From Psychroserpens jangbogonensis (GTDB taxonomy: Bacteria > Bacteroidota > Bacteroidia > Flavobacteriales > Flavobacteriaceae): a stretch of DNA of 64,000 nucleotides. Shown one piece after another: positions 8,597-16,057 of this stretch. Positions within the stretch are counted from its first letter, which is position 1; every line of letters starts with the position of its first letter. The notes under the pieces were generated by a model that was not told the DNA's origin, made no database searches, and saw nothing but the letters and a program-made list of their open reading frames with translations. A program made the translations under genes and the position numbers. The DNA lies in contig NZ_JSWG01000001.1 of NCBI RefSeq assembly GCF_000797465.1, positions 339,539 through 403,538 of the forward strand, read 5' to 3'.

Positions 8597-10783
8597 TTAT
8601 TTTGTAAAAAGAAGTTCTCTATACTTCGTTAATGGCCAAAGTTCGTCATCGACTAACAGCTCTAATTTATCACAATGATACCTGATATCTTCAAATAGTG
8701 GTTTTACTATTTCGCAATAAGCACTGGCTTTATTTTCTATATTATCAATGGCATTTGCTTTTTTTCGTTCTTCAGTCATTTTAGTAACTTTAGAATTGAT
8801 ACCTTCAATATGACTAGAAATTTCCTCAATAAGCTTGAGTTGCTCTTTAGCTAATTTTTTAAATGACGCTCCGTAAATCTCTTTAAGTCCTTTTACATTA
8901 TCAATTAAAACATTCTGATAACGGACTGCTGTTGGCACTACATGGTTTCTAGCAATATCGCCTAAGACGCGTCCTTCTATTTGAATTCTCAATACGTATT
9001 CTTCAACCTCAATTTCATAACGAGCTTCAGATTCAATTTTGTTCATAACGTTCATCTCTTCAAACAGACGAATTGCTTTCTTAGATACTTTAGCTTTTAA
9101 TGCTTCAGGTGTTGTTTTATTATTACTTAAACCTCTCTTTTTAGCTTCTTTTTCCCAAGCTTCAGAATACCCGTTTCCTTCAAAAAGAATGTGCTTCGAT
9201 TTTTTAATATATTCTCTAAGCACATTAAATATCGCATCATCTTTCTTCATGTCTTTTTTAGAGATTAAGCCTTCAACTTCTTCTTTAAAATCAACTAATT
9301 GTTTTGCAACAATTGTATTTAGAACTGTCATTGGATATGCACAATTTGCAGTCGAACCTACAGCTCTAAATTCAAATTTATTTCCTGTAAATGCAAAAGG
9401 AGAAGTTCGATTTCTGTCAGTATTATCTAATAACACATCTGGTATTTTACCAACAACATTTAGTTTTAAATCTGTTTTTTCTTGAGGCGACAGTTTACCA
9501 GTCGTAACATTTTCTAACTCATTTAAGGTATGAGTTAGTTGGGCTCCTATAAACACAGAAATAATTGCTGGAGGCGCTTCATTTGCACCTAATCGATGAT
9601 CATTACTTGCTGAAGCAATCGCAGCTCTTAATAATTCCTCGTTATCATAAACCGCTTTTATTGTGTTTATGAAAAAGGTTAAAAACTGAAGATTACTCAT
9701 TGGTGTTTTTCCTGGACTCAACAAATTAACTCCAGTATCTGTACTCAAACTCCAGTTATTATGTTTCCCAGAACCGTTTACACCTGCAAATGGCTTTTCG
9801 TGAAATAAGACTTTAAAGCTATGACGCTCGGCAACTTTATCCATCACATCCATCAAAAGTGAATTATGATCCACGGCCAAATTGGCTTCCTCATAAATTG
9901 GAGCTAATTCAAATTGATTTGGAGCAACTTCATTATGTCTTGTTTTTACGGGAATTCCTAATAACATACATTCGGTTTCCAAATCACGCATGTAAGCCAT
10001 TGCTCTATTCGGAATGGTTCCAAAATAATGATCGTCTAATTGCTGTCCTTTAGCTGGAGAATGTCCGAGAAGAGTTCTACCTGTTAATGTAATATCTGGT
10101 CTTGACATTGCCAATCCACTATCTATTAAAAAATATTCTTGTTCCCAACCTAATGAAGCATTTACTTTTTTTACATTCTTATCAAAATATTTACAAACAG
10201 ATACAGCAGCATTATCTACCGCATGAAGCGCTCTCAACAAAGGTGTTTTATAATCTAAGGCCTCACCAGTATAAGACACAAATACTGTTGGAATACATAA
10301 AGTCGTTCCATATACAAAAGCTGGAGATGTAGGATCCCAAGCTGTATATCCTCTCGCTTCAAATGTATTTCTTATTCCACCATTTGGGAAACTTGAAGCA
10401 TCAGGTTCTTGCTGAACTAATTGTCCGCCTTCAAATTTTTCGATAGCCAAACCATTTCCAATAGTTTCAAAAAAGGCATCATGTTTTTCAGCAGTTGCTC
10501 CTGTTAATGGCTGAAACCAATGCGTATAATGAGTAGCTCCTTTAGAAATTGCCCATTCTTTCATACCACTAGATATATGGTCTGCAACAGTTCTATCAAT
10601 TTTAGAACCTTTACTAACGGCATTCATAACGCTTTCGAAAGCCTCATTTGTCAAATACTGACGCATTGTTGATTCATTAAAAACATTAGCTCCAAAAATT
10701 TCTGAACGTCTAACATTCTCTTCAATCTTAACTGGCTTATGGTTAAACACCTCTTTTAAAGCATGGAATCTTAAAGTGGACAT
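8597..10783 (-). CDS. glnN: Glutamine synthetase type III
   Basis: Makes glutamine from glutamate, ammonia and ATP. At 728 residues from ATG 10783 (MSTLRFHALKEVF) it has the size of the GSIII class found in Bacteroidota and cyanobacteria, nearly twice GSI. Family segments are visible: RHNEVAPNQFELAPIYEEAN, GVNGSGKHNNWSLSTD, ANEAPPAIISVFIG and DRNRTSPFAFTGNKFEFRAVG. The frame extends 20 codons upstream of this ATG, but that part crosses the likely -7 element and is not translated. Transcribed divergently from glnA, with a palindromic control region between them; the two enzymes catalyse the same reaction, so they are probably coordinated by nitrogen status. Confidence 0.95.
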   Translation of the reverse strand: MSTLRFHALKEVFNHKPVKIEENVRRSEIFGANVFNESTMRQYLTNEAFESVMNAVSKGSKIDRTVADHISSGMKEWAISKGATHYTHWFQPLTGATAEKHDAFFETIGNGLAIEKFEGGQLVQQEPDASSFPNGGIRNTFEARGYTAWDPTSPAFVYGTTLCIPTVFVSYTGEALDYKTPLLRALHAVDNAAVSVCKYFDKNVKKVNASLGWEQEYFLIDSGLAMSRPDITLTGRTLLGHSPAKGQQLDDHYFGTIPNRAMAYMRDLETECMLLGIPVKTRHNEVAPNQFELAPIYEEANLAVDHNSLLMDVMDKVAERHSFKVLFHEKPFAGVNGSGKHNNWSLSTDTGVNLLSPGKTPMSNLQFLTFFINTIKAVYDNEELLRAAIASASNDHRLGANEAPPAIISVFIGAQLTHTLNELENVTTGKLSPQEKTDLKLNVVGKIPDVLLDNTDRNRTSPFAFTGNKFEFRAVGSTANCAYPMTVLNTIVAKQLVDFKEEVEGLISKKDMKKDDAIFNVLREYIKKSKHILFEGNGYSEAWEKEAKKRGLSNNKTTPEALKAKVSKKAIRLFEEMNVMNKIESEARYEIEVEEYVLRIQIEGRVLGDIARNHVVPTAVRYQNVLIDNVKGLKEIYGASFKKLAKEQLKLIEEISSHIEGINSKVTKMTEERKKANAIDNIENKASAYCEIVKPLFEDIRYHCDKLELLVDDELWPLTKYRELLFTK

Positions 10784-10808
10784 ATCAAGTATATTATAAA
10801 TTATAGGG

Positions 10809-10843
10809 CAAAAATAGCTAATATTTAAAATAATAAAGAACAA
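10809..10843 (-). promoter_or_regulatory. Probable promoter of glnN
   Basis: Minus strand carries TATTTTTG (10816-10809), a perfect match to the Bacteroidota -7 TANNTTTG, with TTG at 10843-10841 as -33. The spacer of 24 nt is slightly long. The -33 trinucleotide overlaps the left arm of the palindrome at 10843-10864. Confidence 0.55.
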
Positions 10844-10864
10844 ACCCCTAAAAAAATAGGGGTT
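10843..10864. promoter_or_regulatory. Palindrome in the glnN-glnA control region (putative operator)
   Basis: AACCCCTA-N6-TAGGGGTT is a perfect 8+8 inverted repeat whose spacer is all A. It overlaps the -33 of glnN. A third half-site, ACCCCTA, stands at 10897-10903 just upstream of the glnA -33, and its flank lets 10850-10863 and 10897-10910 pair as a perfect 14-bp inverted repeat. A regulator of both glutamine synthetase genes could bind here; the protein is unknown. Confidence 0.55.
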
Positions 10865-10909
10865 AATCAGTTGTTAATAACATTTTACCTAAAAATACCC
10901 CTATTTTTT

Positions 10910-10938
10910 TTGACCTAAGTATAAAATATTTACATTTG
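10910..10938 (+). promoter_or_regulatory. Promoter of glnA
   Basis: TTGAC at 10910-10914 and TACATTTG at 10931-10938 match the flavobacterial -33 (TTG) and -7 (TANNTTTG) boxes, with 18 nt between the TTG and the -7 box. The start codon is 29 nt downstream. Confidence 0.75.
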
Positions 10939-10966
10939 TCCTTTAAATTTTTAAAATAAATTAAGC

Positions 10967-11980
10967 ATGAGCAAATCTAAGTTAGAGTACATTTGGTTAG
11001 ATGGACATAAGCCAACTCAAAATATGAGAAGCAAAACTAAAGTAGAACAAGACTTTAGTGGTAAATTAGAAGATTGTCCTATTTGGTCTTTTGATGGATC
11101 ATCAACTGAACAAGCATCTGGAGGAGCTTCTGACTGTTTATTAAAACCAGTAGCAATTTATCCAGATCCTGTAAGAAAGGATGGGTTTTTAATAATGGCA
11201 GAAGTTTTAAGCGCAGACGGAACTCCACATTCATCAAACGCTAGAGCAGCTATTGATGATGATGATAACGATTTTTGGTTTGGCTTTGAACAAGAATACT
11301 TCTTAATGGATGCTAAAACAGATTTACCTCTAGGGTTTCCAAGAGGTGGGTTTCCTGGACCACAAGGAAAATACTATTGCTCAGTTGGTGGACGCTATAC
11401 TTGGGGAAGAGATTTTGTTGAGGAACATGCCGATTTGTGCATTGCTGCTGGATTGAACTTTGAAGGTATTAACCAAGAGGTTGCTCCTGGACAATGGGAA
11501 TATCAATTATTCGCTCAAGGCGCAAAAATAGCAGGAGACGAAATTTGGATCTCTCGCTATTTATTAGATCGTTTGACTGAGAAATATGGCTACTATATTG
11601 AATATCACCCAAAACCTGTAAAAGGAGATTGGAACGGTTCAGGTATGCATGCAAATTTTTCAAATACAACTTTAAGAACTTGTGGTTCTCAAGAAACTTA
11701 TGAGAAAATATGTGAAGCCTTCAGACCTGTAGTAGAAGAACACATGGATATATATGGTGAGTTTAATGATGAACGCTTAACAGGTTTACACGAAACTGCC
11801 CATGTATCAGATTTCTCTTATGGTATTTCAGATAGAGGCGCTTCTATTAGAATTCCTATTATTACTGTAGAGAAAGGCTGGAAAGGTTGGTTAGAAGACC
11901 GTCGTCCAGCTTCAAATGCTGATCCATATAAAATTGCTGGTCGAATTATTAAGACAGTGAAATCAGCTAATATTAGCTAA
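10967..11980 (+). CDS. glnA: Glutamine synthetase, type II-like
   Basis: A 337-residue glutamine synthetase of the short GSII type, otherwise best known from eukaryotes. The N-terminal beta-grasp domain (YIWLDGHKPT, CPIWSFDGSSTEQ) and the catalytic core (FWFGFEQEYFLMD, NQEVAPGQWEYQ, DWNGSGMHANFS, RGASIRIP) carry the metal and ATP ligands expected of active enzymes. ATG at 10967 is 29 nt after a near-perfect promoter. A terminator follows at 12003-12040, so it is monocistronic. It shares its control region with the divergent type III gene, so this organism has two unrelated-size enzymes for the same reaction side by side. Confidence 0.95.
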   Translation: MSKSKLEYIWLDGHKPTQNMRSKTKVEQDFSGKLEDCPIWSFDGSSTEQASGGASDCLLKPVAIYPDPVRKDGFLIMAEVLSADGTPHSSNARAAIDDDDNDFWFGFEQEYFLMDAKTDLPLGFPRGGFPGPQGKYYCSVGGRYTWGRDFVEEHADLCIAAGLNFEGINQEVAPGQWEYQLFAQGAKIAGDEIWISRYLLDRLTEKYGYYIEYHPKPVKGDWNGSGMHANFSNTTLRTCGSQETYEKICEAFRPVVEEHMDIYGEFNDERLTGLHETAHVSDFSYGISDRGASIRIPIITVEKGWKGWLEDRRPASNADPYKIAGRIIKTVKSANIS

Positions 11981-12002
11981 ATCATACAATACATTTTATT
12001 CA

Positions 12003-12040
12003 AAAACGTCTTCTTAATTTACAAGAAGGCGTTTTTTTTT
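12003..12040 (+). terminator. Terminator of glnA
   Basis: AAAACGTCTTCTT pairs with AAGAAGGCGTTTT (one G-T pair), followed by a run of T. It lies between convergent genes glnA and the exchanger gene and may serve both. Confidence 0.85.
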
Positions 12041-12043
12041 AGT

Positions 12044-12985
12044 TTAAGATTTAAAAGCAAAAAAGATAAACAATCCATAAGCAATGATTAATAGCAAGCC
12101 TTTATACCTTGATATATTAAATCGCTTTGGTATAATTATTAATGGAATTAATACTGCAGAAAAAGCTAACATCCAAAAAATATCACGAGATAAGATAGAG
12201 GAATCCGTTACTTCGATAGTTTTTATAATTGAAGTTAAACCCAATACAGAGCCGATATTAAAAATATTGGATCCAATTAAATTCCCAAGAGACAAGGCTT
12301 TTTCTTTTTTTACAGCTGCAATAATGGAAGCTGCTAATTCTGGTACACTAGTACCAATAGCAATAACCGTCGCAGCAATTACAGCGTCGCTAACTCCGAG
12401 AGCAGTAGCCAATTCTTTTGCACCATCAACCAACCATACTGAACCAAAGTACAATGCAACACCACCAATAAGCAACCAAATAAAAATTTTAAAATTTGAA
12501 ACTATTGCCAGACTATCATCAACTTGTTCTAATATTTTTTCTTTTTTGGCAACCTTTATTAATACTATCAAAAACAAGATTAACGAGCCAAACAAAATGC
12601 CTCCTTCAATTTTCGAGAGCTTATTGTCGTTACTCAAAAAGTAATATAATGCAATTGAAAACAGCATCATTACTGGCCAATTGAGTTTATAGAAACTTTT
12701 ATCTACAGCTATAGAACTTACAAAAGCTGTAATACCTAAAACTAGTCCTATATTGGCAATGTTTGAACCTATTACATTATTTAAAGCAATAGCTGGAGAA
12801 CCAGTTAATGCAGCATTTAAGCTTACTAAAAGTTCTGGAGCAGACGTTGCAAAACTCACAACTGTCATACCTATAACCATTTTAGAAATGTTTAACTTAA
12901 AAGATAAAGCGACTGAAGACCGAACTAAAAACTCACCTCCTACAACCAAAAGCATCAATCCTAAGATGATCCAAAGTAAACTCAT
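12044..12985 (-). CDS. Calcium/sodium antiporter (CaCA family, YrbG-like)
   Basis: A 313-residue inner-membrane exchanger with about ten hydrophobic segments in two inverted halves. Each half holds an alpha-repeat: the first VVSFATSAPELLVSL...NVIGSNIANIG (about 43-80), the second IAIGTSVPELAASI...NLIGSNIFNIG (about 208-245). The conserved acidic Glu of TSAPEL and TSVPEL and the Gly-Ser-Asn of GSN are the ion-binding residues of the CaCA family. It probably exports Ca2+ in exchange for Na+ or H+. Convergent with glnA, divergent from the BlaI-like regulator; nothing links it to either. Confidence 0.92.
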   Translation of the reverse strand: MSLLWIILGLMLLVVGGEFLVRSSVALSFKLNISKMVIGMTVVSFATSAPELLVSLNAALTGSPAIALNNVIGSNIANIGLVLGITAFVSSIAVDKSFYKLNWPVMMLFSIALYYFLSNDNKLSKIEGGILFGSLILFLIVLIKVAKKEKILEQVDDSLAIVSNFKIFIWLLIGGVALYFGSVWLVDGAKELATALGVSDAVIAATVIAIGTSVPELAASIIAAVKKEKALSLGNLIGSNIFNIGSVLGLTSIIKTIEVTDSSILSRDIFWMLAFSAVLIPLIIIPKRFNISRYKGLLLIIAYGLFIFFAFKS

Positions 12986-13045
12986 GTAATCACATTTTTT
13001 GCGAAGATACTACTTCATCTGAATAATAATAAAATTAGTTTTTAA

Positions 13046-13104
13046 AACTTAAAATTTAGTTAAATAACTACATTAATAGTTGTATAACTATAAAAATAGT
13101 TATA
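13046..13104. promoter_or_regulatory. Three phased operator-like dyads before blaI-like gene
   Basis: The motif AACTW-N6-TAGTT occurs at 13046-13061 (AACTT half), 13066-13081 and 13086-13101, each starting exactly 20 bp after the last. The third is extended to a perfect TATAACTAT-AAAA-ATAGTTATA. It lies in the spacer of the promoter at 13080-13110, so binding should block transcription. BlaI/MecI proteins bind such dyads, which makes autoregulation likely. Confidence 0.65.
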
Positions 13105-13110
13105 GATTTG
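13080..13110 (+). promoter_or_regulatory. Promoter of the BlaI-like/M56 operon
   Basis: TTG (13080-13082), a 20-nt spacer and TAGATTTG (13103-13110) match -33 and -7 TANNTTTG. The spacer contains the third operator dyad. The GTG start is 28 nt further on. Confidence 0.7.
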
Positions 13111-13138
13111 TTTCACTACTAATTAAAATACTTTTAAC

Positions 13139-13498
13139 GTGCAACAACTCACTAACAAAGAAGAAGAAATTATGCATATCTTATGGAAGCTTGAAAAGGC
13201 TTTTGTAAAAGATGTTCTTGCAGAAATAAATGAAGATAAGCCACATTATAACACGCTATCTACTATAATAAGGAATTTAGAAGAGAAAGGCTATGTGAGT
13301 TATAATGCCTACGGAAAAACACATCAGTACTTTCCTGTGGTTAGCAAAGAAGCATACAAAGAACGCTTCATGAATACTGCCATTGAAAGTTATTTTAATA
13401 ATTCATATAAAAATGTCGTTTCCTTTTTTGCCAAAGAGGAAAAGATTAGCGTCGATGAACTAAAAGAAATCATTGCTTTAATTGAAAAAAAGAAATAA
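13139..13498 (+). CDS. BlaI/MecI/CopY family transcriptional repressor
   Basis: A 119-residue winged-helix repressor. The N-terminal part TNKEEEIMHILWKLEKAFVKDVL, the recognition region YNTLSTIIRNLEEKGYVSY and the wing AYGKTHQYFPVVSK follow the BlaI pattern. The C-terminal helix (about 80-119) would mediate dimerisation. The start is GTG at 13139; the next ATG would remove the first helix. It stands 2 nt before an M56 peptidase gene, the classical BlaI-BlaR1 arrangement in which the membrane sensor inactivates the repressor by proteolysis. Three operator-like dyads lie in its own promoter. No beta-lactamase gene is nearby, so the regulated function is probably envelope stress. Confidence 0.9.
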   Translation: MQQLTNKEEEIMHILWKLEKAFVKDVLAEINEDKPHYNTLSTIIRNLEEKGYVSYNAYGKTHQYFPVVSKEAYKERFMNTAIESYFNNSYKNVVSFFAKEEKISVDELKEIIALIEKKK

Positions 13499-13500
13499 TT

Positions 13501-16017
13501 ATGGAGTATCTTTTAAAATCATCAACTGTAATCATTTTATTCTATTTGTGTTTCCATTTGTTTTTAAGGAAGGAAACATTTTTCCAACACAACAGAGGGT
13601 TTCTATTAATAGGAATGGTGATTGCACTCGTCTTTCCGTTAATTGTTATTCCTGTATATATTCCTTTGGAAACAGTAATCGTACCTGAATTTCAATATTT
13701 GAGTACTGCTGCTTCTCAGGCGGAATTGCCTTCAGCAACTTCAACTTTTCAATGGACTGATCTTATACCAATTGTTTATGGTATTGGGCTTATAATATTT
13801 CTAATTCAATTCTTGTTTCAATTTGGCTCCTTGCTCCTATTGGTGCTAAAGAACCCCAAAAACAGAGAAGGTATTTATACATATGTTACGGTAAAATATG
13901 ATATTTCTCCATTCTCTTTCTTTAAATGGATTGTTTTTAATCCGAATGCTTTTAAGGATGATGAATTAGAATTAATCCTCACTCATGAAAAAGTTCATGC
14001 AAGTCAATTACATTCTATTGATATTCTATTAACACAATTAGCTTGTTCTGTCTTTTGGTTCAACCCATTAATGTGGCTATATCGTAAAGATGTAAGACAA
14101 AATTTAGAATACATAGCTGACTTTAAAACACAAACAACATCTAATAAGGATAGAACATACCAACATTTATTATTAAAAACCAGTGTTACGAATCATCAAA
14201 TTCCATTATCAAATAATTTTTATAATTCATTAATCAAAGAACGAATCGTTATGTTAAAAAAATCAAGATCAAACAAAAGAAAACAATGGCGCTATTTACT
14301 AATACTTCCTTTACTATCAGGCTTATTAATGAGCGTGAGTACAAAAGAAGTTTATGTTGAGGCGAATTCAACTTTTGAAAAACCTGACAACACGTTTGAG
14401 TTTGTTGTTACTAAAAAAACGACTGACTCAGACCTCAAATCTATGTCTAAATCTATAGAACAAAAAGAAGGCAGTTTAGTCTTTAGTGACATAAAAAGAA
14501 ATGAAAATGATGAACTAACTAGTGTTTTTGTAAAACTATATAATCACAGTTATGGTGGTGGAAATTCAATTAAACCTATAGAGGATTTTATAATTTACAA
14601 AGAGCTCTCAGGACTTAAAGGTGGCTATGTAGGTCGTTTAGGAAATGGCACAACACATTTTGGAAGCAGTGATCTTAATGCTATTTATTCCAAAGAAAAT
14701 GAAGGTCAGCGAAAAGCATTCGAAAAAAGAGTACAGTCTGCTGTTATTAAAAATGGTCTTTTTAGTGAAGAGGACAAAAAGAGAGCTGACAACAGCGAAA
14801 TAATTGAAATTATCATAACCAAGATCACAAGTGACTCTGACCTTAATAACATAAAAAAAGAACTACAAAGTAAAGGCATCACCTTTAATTATAGCAATTT
14901 AAAACGAAATGCTAAAGGAGAAATTACTGCCATAAAAACAAAGTTTAAAAATGATAAAAATTCTACTAATTACAATGTTTCTGGTGACGAAGGCATAAAA
15001 TCATTCCAATTCAAAAGTAGTGATGACACGTTTAGTGTAGGGACCGTTGACAGTAACACATTCATTTACAAATCTGATAACAATAGTAATGTAAACGTAC
15101 AATCTTCTGGAAACAACAGAAAAGTAATAGTTATAGATGAAGAAGAGGAGAGCGGTACTACTTCAGTAAACATGAAGACTTTAAAGAATAAAGACACTGT
15201 TTATTTTGTTCAGAGGAATAACAAATTTACGTTATCAACAGGTGATGAAGACTCTAATATTTTTATCAACGAATCTGACGAACCAATATTCATTATAAAT
15301 GGTAAAAAAGTTGAAAAATCATTTTTTGAAGATGTAGATTCTGATGACATACAATCTGTATTTATATTAAAGGGAGAAAAAGCGTTGGAGAAATATGGTG
15401 ATGAAGGCAAGAATGGTGTTATCTTAATGACAAAGAAAGGCTCTAATAATCTATTTATAGAATCAAAGAAGGATGTTAATGGCAATGTTTTTATTGAATC
15501 AAAAAATGAGTTCATAATTGAAACTGATGGTGATGAACCACTTTACATATTGGATGGAAACGTTATCAATAAAAACAAAATGAAGGACATAAATCCTAAT
15601 GAAATTGAAAATGTCGAAATACTCAAAGACAAATCTGCAGTGACATTATATGGAGAAAAAGGAGAACATGGTGTAATAGTAATTAATACCAAAAAGAATA
15701 TAGGGAAATCAGTTTCTAATGTTGTTACAACCTTTTATGTAGAAGATCATGAAGAACGCGTTGATGTACTGACTAAAAATGCAACAAAAGCAGATTTAGA
15801 CAAAATCAAAAAAGATCTTAAAGCACAAGGTATTGATGCTAAATTCTCAAAAGTAAAACGCAATAAAGCTGGTGAGATTACTACGATTAAAATTTCTTTA
15901 AATGATAATAATGGCAGACAATCAAGCGCTAGTTTTAAAGAAAAGAATCAAGCTATCCCAAAAATTGTAATGGGTAAAAAGGGGAATAAACTTTTTATAA
16001 ATTCGATAGAAAACTAA
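13501..16017 (+). CDS. BlaR1-like M56 metallopeptidase with repeat and TonB-plug-like extension
   Basis: An 838-residue membrane protein. Hydrophobic segments lie near 8-22, 35-54, 88-118 and 283-299. The zinc protease site HEKVH (162-166) with downstream Glu203 in NLEYIAD is typical of M56/BlaR1. The long C-terminal part has no penicillin-binding domain. It carries three copies of a roughly 47-residue repeat (about 300-348, 437-485 and 755-803; pattern TDSDL...KG...F...KRN..GEIT.IK). Two modules near 595-645 and 678-730 (PIFIINGKKV...VLKG..A...YG.EGKNGVI pattern) resemble the plug of TonB-dependent receptors. It is translated with the upstream repressor and ends at a perfect hairpin terminator. 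Signal sensed is unknown. Confidence 0.88.
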   Translation: MEYLLKSSTVIILFYLCFHLFLRKETFFQHNRGFLLIGMVIALVFPLIVIPVYIPLETVIVPEFQYLSTAASQAELPSATSTFQWTDLIPIVYGIGLIIFLIQFLFQFGSLLLLVLKNPKNREGIYTYVTVKYDISPFSFFKWIVFNPNAFKDDELELILTHEKVHASQLHSIDILLTQLACSVFWFNPLMWLYRKDVRQNLEYIADFKTQTTSNKDRTYQHLLLKTSVTNHQIPLSNNFYNSLIKERIVMLKKSRSNKRKQWRYLLILPLLSGLLMSVSTKEVYVEANSTFEKPDNTFEFVVTKKTTDSDLKSMSKSIEQKEGSLVFSDIKRNENDELTSVFVKLYNHSYGGGNSIKPIEDFIIYKELSGLKGGYVGRLGNGTTHFGSSDLNAIYSKENEGQRKAFEKRVQSAVIKNGLFSEEDKKRADNSEIIEIIITKITSDSDLNNIKKELQSKGITFNYSNLKRNAKGEITAIKTKFKNDKNSTNYNVSGDEGIKSFQFKSSDDTFSVGTVDSNTFIYKSDNNSNVNVQSSGNNRKVIVIDEEEESGTTSVNMKTLKNKDTVYFVQRNNKFTLSTGDEDSNIFINESDEPIFIINGKKVEKSFFEDVDSDDIQSVFILKGEKALEKYGDEGKNGVILMTKKGSNNLFIESKKDVNGNVFIESKNEFIIETDGDEPLYILDGNVINKNKMKDINPNEIENVEILKDKSAVTLYGEKGEHGVIVINTKKNIGKSVSNVVTTFYVEDHEERVDVLTKNATKADLDKIKKDLKAQGIDAKFSKVKRNKAGEITTIKISLNDNNGRQSSASFKEKNQAIPKIVMGKKGNKLFINSIEN

Positions 16018-16019
16018 AA

Positions 16020-16055
16020 TCAAAAAAGCCCAAATTTAAATTTGGGCTTTTTTGA
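16020..16055. terminator. Bidirectional terminator between M56 and endonuclease genes
   Basis: A perfect 36-bp palindrome: TCAAAAAAGCCCAAATTT followed by its reverse complement, giving T-runs on both strands. It serves the convergent M56 and endonuclease genes. Confidence 0.9.
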
Positions 16056-16057
16056 TT

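Noticed and set aside
9039..9485. 148-codon plus-strand frame opposite glnN
   Set aside because: Lies wholly on the opposite strand of a well-supported enzyme gene and has no recognisable domain; a shadow frame.
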